A DNA stretch of 9,355 nt, taken from contig CAZXLH010000058.1 in assembly GCA_964641455.1 (NCBI GenBank), positions 1 to 9,355 on the forward strand, in the 5' to 3' direction. Numbering within the stretch: position 1 is the first letter of the stretch; the number at the start of each line of letters is the position of its first letter. The position numbers and the translations under genes were made by a program. Positions 1 through 7,829 of this stretch are shown here, piece after piece. The stretch is from DTU015 sp964641455. Lineage in GTDB: Bacteria > Bacillota > Sulfobacillia > Fermentithermobacillales > Fermentithermobacillaceae. A model generated the notes under the pieces. That model saw nothing but the letters and a program-made list of their open reading frames with translations, had not been told where the DNA came from and did not search any database.

Positions 1-5
1 CAAAG

Positions 6-43
6 AAGAACCCCAGCGGAGTAAAATCCAAAGGGGTTTTTTT
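6..43 (+). terminator. Intrinsic terminator of an upstream gene
   Basis: The arm AAGAACCCC (6-14) pairs with GGGGTTTTT (33-41), with one G-T wobble. The 18-base interior contains a further GGA/TCC pairing (18-20 with 27-29). The 3' arm runs straight into a seven-T tract (37-43), the classic Rho-independent pattern for the + strand. No gene ends inside the window to its left, so it most likely terminates a + strand gene lying just outside the window. Confidence 0.75.
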
Positions 44-246
44 ATGCCTTGGGGGAGTAGTGAGGTGGCTGGGGGGGTGTCTTGTTTTTTGTCGAACTTT
101 TTTGGAGGCGGGGGCGTGCTCCACGAAAGAGATAGTAACCCATTAAGGTTAAACTTTGCAGGAACATTTCACAGCCATGACGAAGCGAATCAGTGAAAGC
201 AAAAGCGAGGTAAAAGCCGGTAAAGTTGCAATAATAATACCCTTTT

Positions 247-252
247 GGGGAG
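247..252 (+). promoter_or_regulatory. Ribosome binding site deciding the HD-gene start
   Basis: GGGGAG lies 10 bases before the GTG at 263. A TTG at 245 is in the same frame but has only an A/T-rich stretch before it and overlaps this site. The GTG is therefore the better start. Confidence 0.6.
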
Positions 253-262
253 TAATAGCAAA

Positions 263-1555
263 GTGCATAAAACATACGAAATCCGCGATCCGGTACACGG
301 TTTTATAAAAATGGATAGATGGGAAAGGGATATAATCAATCAACCGGCTTTTCAAAGGCTACGTCGCATAAGACAATTGGCCTTAACCCATATGGTTTAT
401 CCCGGAGCGGTGCATACGCGTTTTGAACACTCGCTTGGTGTAATGCATGTTGCAACAAAAATGTATAACCATATTGTAAACAAGAATAGAGAATACTTAG
501 AGAGCAAGCTGGGCTTTAATGATTCGGGTCTTGAGCGTGACAAAAGACTTGTAAGGATTGCTTGCCTATTGCATGATATTGGCCATCCGCCTCTTTCCCA
601 TGCCGGTGAAGGGCTAATGGACATCAATCCTAACACAGAGAAGTCATATAAGCACGAGGATTATTCTGCAGCCATAGTGCTATATAAGTTTAAGGACGTT
701 ATCGAAAACCATCCTTTAAACGAAAACCATGGTATAACTGCTAAGGAGATAAGCGATTTTCTAACCGGTAGTGTCGATCTTGGCCGCAGATTGCTTTGGC
801 GCAATCCGGTGGTGGGCCAGTTAGATGCAGACAGGGCCGATTACCTTCTAAGGGATTCTTACCATATTGGCGCAAATTACGGACGCTATGACCTTAACCG
901 TTTACTTATTTGCCTGACTATATCGAAAGATTTGGTAGAAACCGGCGCACCGTTAATTGCTATAGAAGAAGGTGGCATGCATGCGGCTGAAGCATTAATT
1001 ATAGCTCGTTATTTAATGTTTACCCAAGTGTATTTTCATCATACAAGACGGGCTTATGATTACCACATTACTGAAGCCTTAAAAACATTGCTATTACAAG
1101 AGACCGGAAATGATACTTTCTTGCCGCCTACTTCAGAGAAAAACATCGATGAGTACATTTCTTGGGATGATTGGCGCGTTCTTGGACTTATTAGCCAAAA
1201 CAAAGGTGGGGAGGCAGCAAGTATTATTAAGAACAGAAGGCATTATCGGTGTGTTTACCATACTCCTGAAGTACCCAATGAAAACGATCTTGATAAAGCG
1301 AACGTGGTTTTGGGGAAATTATCGGGTTTCCCTCACTTTGCAGATGAAGCAGAGAAATCTTGGTACAGCAGGGATAAAGGGGAGGTTATGGTTGTATTGA
1401 AAGGGAAAGAAAGAGAACATACTGTTCCCTTGGCGTCTCTATCGAGCGTTGTGAAAGGTTTGTTACCGGTACGTCAACGGAGAATATATGTTTCAAAAGA
1501 AAATAAGGAAAGAGCGGAACAGATCGTGAAAAATGTTGAGGAGGCATCAGAATGA
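263..1555 (+). CDS. HD-domain dNTP triphosphohydrolase-like protein (YwfO/SAMHD1 superfamily)
   Basis: A 430-residue cytoplasmic protein of the HD-superfamily phosphohydrolases (COG1078), the group that holds B. subtilis YwfO, Enterococcus EF1143 and, more distantly, SAMHD1. Characterised members cleave dNTPs to deoxynucleoside plus triphosphate and are often activated by dGTP. The family opening IRDPVHG is at residues 8-14. The metal ligands are intact: H56 in RFEHSLG, H104-D105 in LLHDIGHPPLSHAGE, and D190 in QLDADRADYLLRDS. Y194 and D198 match substrate-side residues of SAMHD1 by motif position. The C-terminal third (about 300-415) has the mixed alpha/beta tail of the family. The length is normal for the group. 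I chose the GTG at 263 because GGGGAG sits 10 bases upstream; a TTG at 245 is the alternative. The stop overlaps the next gene by four bases (ATGA), so the two are probably translationally coupled. Substrate preference and any dGTP activation are inferred. No clear promoter is visible upstream. Confidence 0.88.
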   Translation: MHKTYEIRDPVHGFIKMDRWERDIINQPAFQRLRRIRQLALTHMVYPGAVHTRFEHSLGVMHVATKMYNHIVNKNREYLESKLGFNDSGLERDKRLVRIACLLHDIGHPPLSHAGEGLMDINPNTEKSYKHEDYSAAIVLYKFKDVIENHPLNENHGITAKEISDFLTGSVDLGRRLLWRNPVVGQLDADRADYLLRDSYHIGANYGRYDLNRLLICLTISKDLVETGAPLIAIEEGGMHAAEALIIARYLMFTQVYFHHTRRAYDYHITEALKTLLLQETGNDTFLPPTSEKNIDEYISWDDWRVLGLISQNKGGEAASIIKNRRHYRCVYHTPEVPNENDLDKANVVLGKLSGFPHFADEAEKSWYSRDKGEVMVVLKGKEREHTVPLASLSSVVKGLLPVRQRRIYVSKENKERAEQIVKNVEEASE

Positions 1556-2082
1556 CAGTTCAATTTTCCGAGCGCTGGAATCAATATGGGTTAATAGCAG
1601 ACCTGGCTGTAAAGTTAAAAGATGTCTCACCCCAATTGGGCAAAACCGTAATGCAAAAAATGGTATATATTCTTCAAGAAGTTTACGGGGTTCCATGCGA
1701 TTATGATTATATTCTCTATAATTATGGGCCATATAGTGGTGTTCTTGCTGAAGATCTGGTCTTTTTTGAATCGTTGGAAGGGGTTAGCATAAACTGGGGC
1801 CGAAATATGGGCTACGAGATACTGCCAGGGGCTAAAGCAGGCCATTTCATAAAAAGAGCGCATGAGTTTATTGAGAAATATGAACACCAAATAAATACAG
1901 CAATTGAGAACTTCGGCACCATGACTGCAAGAGAGATTGAATTACAGTCGACAATTATTTATGTATCCAAGGAAAATGGGACTAATTTAGAGCAGCGTAT
2001 AAAAGAAATAAAGCCACACTTTTCAGTAGAAGAAATACGCAATAGCATTGAGCAACTAATGGAGATGAAAATTATTAGTTAG
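1552..2082 (+). CDS. YwgA-like small protein, partner of the HD hydrolase
   Basis: A 176-residue soluble protein without signal peptide or membrane segment. Residues about 29-67 carry the pattern K-x-V-x-Q-K-M-V-Y-I-x-Q followed by YNYGPYSGVLAEDL. This is the signature of YwgA-type proteins and distantly recalls the SocA/Panacea (DUF4065) fold, whose members act as adaptors or antitoxins. The rest is predicted helical and charged, with a C-terminal helix rich in E, I and M. The ATG overlaps the stop of the HD gene (ATGA), with GAGGAGG at 1538-1544 as ribosome binding site, so the two proteins are probably made in matched amounts. The same family pairing occurs in B. subtilis (ywfO and ywgA are neighbours) and again at the right end of this window. 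The function is not established. A regulatory or complex-forming role with the HD enzyme is inferred from context only. Confidence 0.7.
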   Translation: MTVQFSERWNQYGLIADLAVKLKDVSPQLGKTVMQKMVYILQEVYGVPCDYDYILYNYGPYSGVLAEDLVFFESLEGVSINWGRNMGYEILPGAKAGHFIKRAHEFIEKYEHQINTAIENFGTMTAREIELQSTIIYVSKENGTNLEQRIKEIKPHFSVEEIRNSIEQLMEMKIIS

Positions 2083-2249
2083 GTATCAAGTGGACGAGGA
2101 TGGACATACTTTCTAAATAACAAATCCTGATGTTCTTCCCTATTTGCCATGCCGAGTTACATGGAAGCCAACACTTCGACTCGGCCCTATCATAGAAGTT
2201 CAGAAATATTGAAAAACAAATAACTAGGGGCATAATAGTATCAAATGCA

Positions 2250-2283
2250 CCTAGCAAGTTAATATTTATATTAACTTGCTAGG
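2250..2283. repeat. Perfect 15-bp inverted repeat (hairpin or operator)
   Basis: CCTAGCAAGTTAATA (2250-2264) and its exact reverse complement (2269-2283) flank a 4-base centre. The hairpin begins 167 bases after the stop of the YwgA-like gene. No T tract follows on the + strand (the next bases are CTAAAGAGG), so it is not a typical intrinsic terminator. It could still end transcription, stabilise the 3' end of the first transcript, or serve as a binding site for a dimeric regulator of the protease operon. Confidence 0.7.
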
Positions 2284-2451
2284 CTAAAGAGGAACTGAGT
2301 GATTAGCTAAAAGGCAACTATACATCTTCTTTGTTCATCTTCCTTCTGTAATTGAAACTTTTCTGCAAGGCCTTGCGTCAAAACCTATGAGGTTATTTTT
2401 GGGAAGGTTTAATGTGCTTTCTGCAGAAGTAATACCTATAGTGTTACATAC

Positions 2452-2457
2452 GGAGGG
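2452..2457 (+). promoter_or_regulatory. Ribosome binding site deciding the SLH-gene start
   Basis: GGAGGG lies 10 bases before the ATG at 2468. The frame is open back to an ATG at 2387, but that one lacks a ribosome binding site and would bury the signal peptide 27 residues inside the protein. Confidence 0.75.
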
Positions 2458-2467
2458 CTTGTGGAAA

Positions 2468-3280
2468 ATGCGTTATAAGAAACTCGCTCCGGTTATATTA
2501 ATATGCCTCCTTGTTTCATTTTGGTCTTCCATGGTTTATGCATCTAATGTCTCTCTTGTGGTTTCACTTGAACTTTATGCTAAAGGCGTCATGGTAGGCT
2601 TCGGAGAAGGAAACATGGGTTGGGATGAGACCCTTACCAGGGCACAGGCTGCCAAAATCATAGTCACTGCCATGGGTTGTTCAGACTTGGCAAAACACTC
2701 AGTGAGCCTTCACCCTACCTTCCCGGATGTCGATAGATCTCATTGGGCATTTAGATTTATAAATCTTGCCTGCGAATTTGGCATAGTCAAAGGGTTCCCA
2801 GATGGAACCTTTAAGCCCGAAAACCGTGTTACAAGGGCAGAATACCTGGTTATGCTGGCACGCATGTATAATGCCCTGGGCGGGGCCGGTACTTTGGATG
2901 CAGATGTTTTGCCCATAGAACCTAAGTGGATGGCAAAAGAAGTATCCCAGGTTTCCGATCTGGTATCCATGTTAGAAATAAAAGAAGGAGACTCTTTCGA
3001 AATTAATATGCTCCGCAATGAAGCAGGGTTTTTGGTTCATGGGCTTATGGGAAAGTTTGGCCTCTTATATGACATTATAGGTACCTTGGTTGACGTTAAG
3101 CCAAATTGGATTGTAATAAAACCACAAAATTCAGATGAAACAGTAACCATCCCCTTAGCGTCTGACGTTAGGTGCGTTAATGCACAAGAAGAAGTTGCTT
3201 TGGACGATAATATCGTAGGCGAAGAAGCGTTTATTATACTTGACAAAACCAGGTCTTGTAGTTTCTTACGGATAGAATAG
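2468..3280 (+). CDS. Exported SLH-domain protein
   Basis: A 270-residue exported protein. Residues 1-26 form a signal peptide: MRYKK, a hydrophobic core, then a VYA cleavage site before SN. The SLH repeats, which bind pyruvylated cell-wall polysaccharide, are uneven. Residues about 33-75 form a degenerate first repeat, ending TLTRAQAAKIIVTAM. Residues 85-137 form a good second repeat: FPDV..SHWA, GIVKGFPDGTFKPENRVTRAEYLVMLARMY. Residues about 152-197 form a decayed third repeat ending RNEAGFLVHGLM. The C-terminal 70 residues (about 203-270) look like a small beta-barrel. It has no catalytic motif. The gene sits 18 bases before the subtilase gene and probably shares its transcript, so it may hold that protease or its substrates at the wall. 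That partnership is inferred. Start at ATG 2468 chosen from the ribosome binding site and signal peptide. Confidence 0.85.
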   Translation: MRYKKLAPVILICLLVSFWSSMVYASNVSLVVSLELYAKGVMVGFGEGNMGWDETLTRAQAAKIIVTAMGCSDLAKHSVSLHPTFPDVDRSHWAFRFINLACEFGIVKGFPDGTFKPENRVTRAEYLVMLARMYNALGGAGTLDADVLPIEPKWMAKEVSQVSDLVSMLEIKEGDSFEINMLRNEAGFLVHGLMGKFGLLYDIIGTLVDVKPNWIVIKPQNSDETVTIPLASDVRCVNAQEEVALDDNIVGEEAFIILDKTRSCSFLRIE

Positions 3281-3298
3281 CCGGGAAGGGGATCAGAA

Positions 3299-6202
3299 AT
3301 GAAAAAAACCCTTAGATTGCTCCTTGTAATCTTCCTCATTGTTCCTGTGTTGTTTCTTGCTTATGTAGAAAACCATTTAGGGGTTGCCGCTTCAGTAGCC
3401 GAAAAAGTTGAGATAAGTTCCTATGAAAGGCTCATAGATTCCAATGCATCTTACGCAGCCCTTAACCGCAATTTGGCAGCTCTTGGCGTGGATATGGTAA
3501 TCAAAGGCTCCGGTGTCACCGGAACCGGCCAAGTTGTTGGAATTGTAGACACAGGAGTAGATCCTCTTATGCCCGGCTTTATAAAAAAAGACGGTACTTC
3601 CAAAATTGTAAATTGGTTTGACGTTACAAGCGAAGGGGAAGCCACTATTTTAGGCAAATACAGATCACAAAACGGTATTATATCCGTAAACAATGTGGAT
3701 CTTAATGTAGAAGATTTGAAAAACCTGAGCGGTACTTACATAGTAGGTATGCTACCCTCTATAATTTCAAAAGAGTTTCCGTCAAACCCTGATATATATT
3801 TTGTAGCCTATGATCCTGTAAAGGAAGGGGTTTTTGAAGCAGTAGCGGTAGATACCGACCTGGACCTGGACTTTGGAAATGAAGTTACAATTTACGAATA
3901 CAACACTTCAAAAAACGGTGTAAAATTACAGATCGACAATGAGAGGGCAATATCCCTTGTAGCAGCTTTGGTTGACACAAGCGGAGAAAAGGTTGTTTTC
4001 GGGTTCGACCTGCACGGCCATGGCACGGGCATGGCGTCTATAGTATCAGGTTACGACCGTGGATACGGAGGGGTAGTGCCTGATGCTGAACTTGTGGTTG
4101 CCAAAGCCATAAGTTCCACCGGGTTTGGCAGCTGGGACAACATACTTCGTGGAATAGAGTATTGCCTTAATAACAGAGCCGGCGTGGTTCTTGTTGGAGC
4201 CGTTCCTGAAAACTCTGCATCAGACCCTCTTTGGGCTGCCATTGAGAGGCTTGCCCAATCCAAAAACGCCAATATAGTCATGGCAGCAGGAAACAAAGGC
4301 CCGGGGGTAGGCACCCTTACAGTTTGTAGTTCCTGGCCGGGGCTTATCATATCTTCAGGGTACTACCCGCCTACGGCCTTTAAAGCGCTGTTTGGATCAA
4401 GTCTTGTAAACGATACATGGTACCCCTATTCTTCTTCCGGGCCTGATTTAGAGGGCAATAAGGGGATAGACGTTATGGCTCCGGCTATTGCGCCTGTGCC
4501 TAAACCAGGTTACCATGAGGCGCTTCAATTTACGCTCATGGAAGGAACTTCAGTTTCAGCAGCCTATACAGCAGGATCTGTGGCTTTATTAAGGCAAGGG
4601 GCAATTCGTTTCGGGCTTGACCCCTTGGAAGGAGCTACTCTAAGCCTTTTGGAAGGCGCAAAGCCCCTAGATGGAGTGCTTCCTGTAGAACAAGGCTACG
4701 GCAAAATTAACCTTGTAAAGGCATGGTCTTTGCTCATAAAGGGTATAAGCAATTCCAGATTAAAACTGGTACACAAGTGGATGGGAAACGTAGCAGCCGG
4801 AGGGGTGTGGCTTAAAGGCAAAAGTTTAGGCGCTTTGCCTGTTTGGGCCGACAATTTTGCGCCGGCATTTAGGCACGTAGAAATAGAAACTACAGAGGAT
4901 TGGCTTAAAAGCCAGAGCCATTACCTTGACATCATACCTGTTGCTCAGAGGTCAACTGTGGTATACGGTTCCGAGAAACTGTCCCCTGGTTTTTACTCAG
5001 GGGAAGTCCTGGCAGACGATCCTTCTACCATCGGCGTAGACGGCAGGATGGCGGTAAGTATTTCAATCCCTCATGAGTTCTCTCAAGAAGGAAGTGTTGA
5101 CTTTCCCGCGGCGCTTGGAACAGGAAACAATGTATCCAGGCACTTTCTCAGGGTACCTCAAAGCGCAGAGGGAGTTTCACTGTCCATGGAGGCTCTTGGC
5201 TCTGGGGCACGTTTTATGCTCTATAACCCTGACGGGCTGCTCGTAGAAGAAGGATGGATCGAAGAATCCCGGGTATGCACAGTAGGCCTTCCCAAAGCAG
5301 GGCTTTGGCAAATATGTTTCTTTAGAGATCCCTTAGACGGAGTTGAGGGCAGGGCTGTTATCGTAGTAAACGCCAAACTTTCCGGCTTATGTATTACCGA
5401 TTTAGGCACTCTTCAGGATGTACAGGAGCTTATTGTAAAATCTGATGAAACCTTGCCTGTAAGATTGGGTTTCACCAGTTCAAGCCCCCAACTCGAGTGG
5501 CGGGAAAGAAAGTCAGTTTTGATTCCTGCAGGGAAGACCACGTTTTTACCGCTGCTTAGCGTATCTCAAGAAGTTGAAAGCATTTGCCTTAGGTTTGGAA
5601 CAAACAAAACCAGTGTGCTAAGAGGCTTTCTATATTATCTTGACGAAACTTCCGGCAAGTGGTTGGAAGTCAAAAGTTCTGTTACAGATGACACCGGCAG
5701 AGGGCAGATTTGTGTAAACGGGCCTGCAAAGGGTAGGTACCTGGCATGTATTGAAGGATATACCAAAGGGCGTTCATCCTATGCTGAAATTGACTACCTA
5801 ATCATGGAAAACCGAAACCAGGTTAGCGAGGTTCCGGTCGTTGGAAGAGCGAATTCATTAAAACAGGGGGTAACCTCAATTAAGATTAAGGCTGCTCAAA
5901 ACCCGGATTCTTCCAAAACCCTGGTAATCAGAAAAGCAAATGGCGATGACATTTTAGGCGTGATAGACAGGACAGCCATAGCCCCGTCTCAGCGGTATTT
6001 GATACAATTAAGCGGAACCGGAACCTTAAGGACCATAAGAGCATATGGCGAGGGCGGATTAGCCCCTGTGGATGCATGTGTCACCGTGGGCGATGCAGCT
6101 TACCAGCTTCATAAAGGAAAAATCACAATTCCGGTTCCTTCTGCAGACTACGGAAATTATGAAGTGTCAGGGAGCAAGGCAATATTTCGCGTCGAAATCT
6201 AG
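3299..6202 (+). CDS. Large exported subtilisin-family protease, tripeptidyl peptidase II-like
   Basis: A 967-residue serine protease of family S8. The catalytic set is complete: D84 in GIVDTGVDPL, H241 in HGHGTGMAS, oxyanion N332 in MAAGNKGPG, and S418 in MEGTSVSAA. About 157 residues separate Asp and His, far more than in subtilisin. DTGVD..PGF..DG..KIV at 84-104 and SSSGPD at 378-383 recall tripeptidyl peptidase II, as does the beta-rich region after the catalytic domain (about 525-605, including LSPGFYSGEV). The rest of the C-terminal half (about 610-967) is beta-rich and unassigned. Residues 1-30 are a signal peptide or membrane anchor (MKKTLRLLLVIFLIVPVLFL core). I see no inhibitor-I9 propeptide. 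ATG 3299 follows GGGAAGGGG at 3283-3291, and the gene starts 18 bases after the SLH gene. The second His of the usual HGTH motif is Gly here. An extracellular peptidase role is well supported; true tripeptidyl activity is inferred. Confidence 0.88.
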   Translation: MKKTLRLLLVIFLIVPVLFLAYVENHLGVAASVAEKVEISSYERLIDSNASYAALNRNLAALGVDMVIKGSGVTGTGQVVGIVDTGVDPLMPGFIKKDGTSKIVNWFDVTSEGEATILGKYRSQNGIISVNNVDLNVEDLKNLSGTYIVGMLPSIISKEFPSNPDIYFVAYDPVKEGVFEAVAVDTDLDLDFGNEVTIYEYNTSKNGVKLQIDNERAISLVAALVDTSGEKVVFGFDLHGHGTGMASIVSGYDRGYGGVVPDAELVVAKAISSTGFGSWDNILRGIEYCLNNRAGVVLVGAVPENSASDPLWAAIERLAQSKNANIVMAAGNKGPGVGTLTVCSSWPGLIISSGYYPPTAFKALFGSSLVNDTWYPYSSSGPDLEGNKGIDVMAPAIAPVPKPGYHEALQFTLMEGTSVSAAYTAGSVALLRQGAIRFGLDPLEGATLSLLEGAKPLDGVLPVEQGYGKINLVKAWSLLIKGISNSRLKLVHKWMGNVAAGGVWLKGKSLGALPVWADNFAPAFRHVEIETTEDWLKSQSHYLDIIPVAQRSTVVYGSEKLSPGFYSGEVLADDPSTIGVDGRMAVSISIPHEFSQEGSVDFPAALGTGNNVSRHFLRVPQSAEGVSLSMEALGSGARFMLYNPDGLLVEEGWIEESRVCTVGLPKAGLWQICFFRDPLDGVEGRAVIVVNAKLSGLCITDLGTLQDVQELIVKSDETLPVRLGFTSSSPQLEWRERKSVLIPAGKTTFLPLLSVSQEVESICLRFGTNKTSVLRGFLYYLDETSGKWLEVKSSVTDDTGRGQICVNGPAKGRYLACIEGYTKGRSSYAEIDYLIMENRNQVSEVPVVGRANSLKQGVTSIKIKAAQNPDSSKTLVIRKANGDDILGVIDRTAIAPSQRYLIQLSGTGTLRTIRAYGEGGLAPVDACVTVGDAAYQLHKGKITIPVPSADYGNYEVSGSKAIFRVEI

Positions 6203-6274
6203 GTTGAACAAAAGCCATTTAAGAAGATGAAGTGATCAAAACATGTAATTCAGTATGTTATTGGGGTGTACTTT

Positions 6275-6280
6275 GGAGGA
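6275..6280 (+). promoter_or_regulatory. Ribosome binding site deciding the S41 protease start
   Basis: GGAGGA lies 9 bases before the ATG at 6290. The frame extends upstream to a GTG at 6266, but that would place this site inside the coding region and add eight residues before the signal peptide. Confidence 0.75.
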
Positions 6281-6289
6281 GTGGAACAT

Positions 6290-7747
6290 ATGCCAGGGAA
6301 TCGAAACAATCGTTACAGAAAGAGCATTTTGGCCTTAATTTTGGCTCTGTTCATTTGCACAACTGCCATAGCGCCTGTATTTGCACAAACAGAAACAGTG
6401 TCGCCATCAGAGCCTACCACGGCTACGGTCGAAATACCCATAGAAGAAGAGGAATTATTCAATCTGTTTCAGGATATAAAAGACACTATACTCCTCCTCT
6501 ATCCAAAAGACGTTGACGTAGAAACTCTTTACCAGGGTGCCATAAGAGGCCTTTTTGAATCTCTTGACGATCCTTATTCCGAATACCTGGACAAAGACGA
6601 GTTTGAAAACCTCTCTCAGGAACTTGAAGGAGATTTTAGCGGTATAGGGGTTGCCATACAATTTATAAGCGGCAACATTACCGTAGTCAGTGTTTTTAAG
6701 GGTTCCCCGGCCGAAAAGGCAGGGATGCAGCCAGGCGATGTGATAATCGGGGTCGACGGCGTTGATCTTCGAGGGAAAAAACCCCAAGATGCGTCTGCCT
6801 TGTTAAAAGGCGATCCGGGAACAAGTGTCACTGTCAGCGTGTTACGCCCCAGTACCGGTGACAATCTCACCTTACACATGGTAAGAGCCCGTATATCTGC
6901 GTATCCAATAGAAATGGAAGACCTGGGAGATGGCATGTTCTACATAAAGATTAGCCAGTTTACCTCTACCACAGGCAAGAATTTTTCCGTCATCATGGAA
7001 CTTTTGCGTAGAAAAGGCGCAAGAGGCCTGGTACTGGACCTTCGGGATAATCCCGGCGGGCGCTTAGACGGAGCCGTGGAAGTAGCCGGAGAGCTGGTAC
7101 CCAGCGGGCCCATTGTTGAGCTAAGGCGGAAACAAATGAGGCAGGTCATAAGAAGCGATAAGCAAAGCGAACCTATACCTACGGTCATACTGATTAACGG
7201 AGGCACAGCCAGTGCATCTGAGATAGTTGCAGGGGCTGTAAGAGACAGGGGCAAGTGCATGTTGGTTGGGGAAAGAACTTTTGGAAAAGCGTGTGTCCAG
7301 GCTTTAATCCCCCTTGAAGATGATCTCGGAGGCTTTAAGCTAACCATAGCAGAATACTACACTCCGTCAGGCACCATGATATCAGACGTGGGCCTTAAGC
7401 CTAACGTGGTGGTAAAGCAGGAATCTGTACAGTTGCCCCAGGCTGTAGCATTCAAGAGGGCAATGAAAAGGGGAACGGTAGGTACTGATGTTTTGGCACT
7501 GCAAGATTCTTTAGAGTTTTTGGGCTATGCTCCAGGCCCTATAGACGGGATTTTCGGGCCGAAAACAGAGGGTGCTCTCGCTACTTTCTTCAAAGACTAT
7601 GGAAGGAAATACAAGGGTAGTGTAGGCGAGGCAGAAGTTTCAGCCATAAACGGGGCTGTTTCTGAAAAAGCCGTGAAAATGCCGGATGAAGTTTTGGAAG
7701 AAGGCAAGTTTCTTTTGAGCCACTGGCTGGAGATAAGTTACAGATAG
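6290..7747 (+). CDS. S41 carboxy-terminal processing protease with PDZ and peptidoglycan-binding domains
   Basis: A 485-residue exported serine protease of the CtpA/CtpB/Prc family, which cleaves near the C-terminus of envelope or secreted proteins. Residues 1-32 are a signal peptide (NRYRKS, hydrophobic core, VFA before QT). An N-terminal helical region (about 53-110, with SLDDPYSEYL) is followed by a PDZ domain (about 115-188, with SPAEKAGMQPGDVI), the S41 core (about 200-380) and a peptidoglycan-binding domain (about 394-440, with LQDSLEFLGYAPGPIDGIFGPKT). The Ser-Lys pair is intact: S308 in GGTASASE and K333 in TFGKACVQ, with the usual 25-residue spacing, plus Q337. Length and order match Bacillus CtpA/CtpB; the sequence does not tell which orthologue it is. 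It follows the subtilase gene after 87 bases with no terminator between, so it is probably the operon's last gene. Oddity: the mature protein has just two cysteines, C323 and C335, either side of catalytic K333. Its substrate is unknown; proteins of the same operon are possible. Confidence 0.92.
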   Translation: MPGNRNNRYRKSILALILALFICTTAIAPVFAQTETVSPSEPTTATVEIPIEEEELFNLFQDIKDTILLLYPKDVDVETLYQGAIRGLFESLDDPYSEYLDKDEFENLSQELEGDFSGIGVAIQFISGNITVVSVFKGSPAEKAGMQPGDVIIGVDGVDLRGKKPQDASALLKGDPGTSVTVSVLRPSTGDNLTLHMVRARISAYPIEMEDLGDGMFYIKISQFTSTTGKNFSVIMELLRRKGARGLVLDLRDNPGGRLDGAVEVAGELVPSGPIVELRRKQMRQVIRSDKQSEPIPTVILINGGTASASEIVAGAVRDRGKCMLVGERTFGKACVQALIPLEDDLGGFKLTIAEYYTPSGTMISDVGLKPNVVVKQESVQLPQAVAFKRAMKRGTVGTDVLALQDSLEFLGYAPGPIDGIFGPKTEGALATFFKDYGRKYKGSVGEAEVSAINGAVSEKAVKMPDEVLEEGKFLLSHWLEISYR

Positions 7748-7829
7748 TGCGCTAGGGAAGCACAGAATAAGGTGCCCAATTTTCGCCAGGTAGCAACATG
7801 GGGAAGAACACAATCGCAGGGTGAATCTC

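Larger units (their letters stand above)
2083..2467. other. Non-coding gap with inverted repeats
   Basis: This 385-base stretch separates the HD/YwgA pair from the protease operon. I see no credible coding region in it. It holds a perfect 15-bp inverted repeat at 2250-2283 and a weaker one at 2151-2185 (GCCGAGT with ACTCGGC, 21-base loop). The promoter of the downstream operon should lie between 2284 and 2451, but no pair of hexamers with proper spacing stands out. TTGAAA at 2352-2357 is a possible -35 without a good -10. Confidence 0.5.

Noticed and set aside
245..262. TTG start for the HD gene
   Set aside because: It lacks a ribosome binding site and overlaps the GGGGAG that serves the GTG at 263.
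177..308. 43-codon frame from ATG at 177 overlapping the HD gene start
   Set aside because: Only a poor ribosome binding site at long spacing, no recognisable product, and it overlaps the well-supported HD gene in another frame.
2387..2467. ATG at 2387 as start of the SLH gene
   Set aside because: It would put 27 residues before the signal peptide and has no ribosome binding site; the ATG at 2468 has both.
6232..6516. 94-codon + strand frame overlapping the S41 protease start
   Set aside because: It is a shadow of the S41 gene in another frame; the S41 frame has the signal peptide, ribosome binding site and all catalytic motifs.
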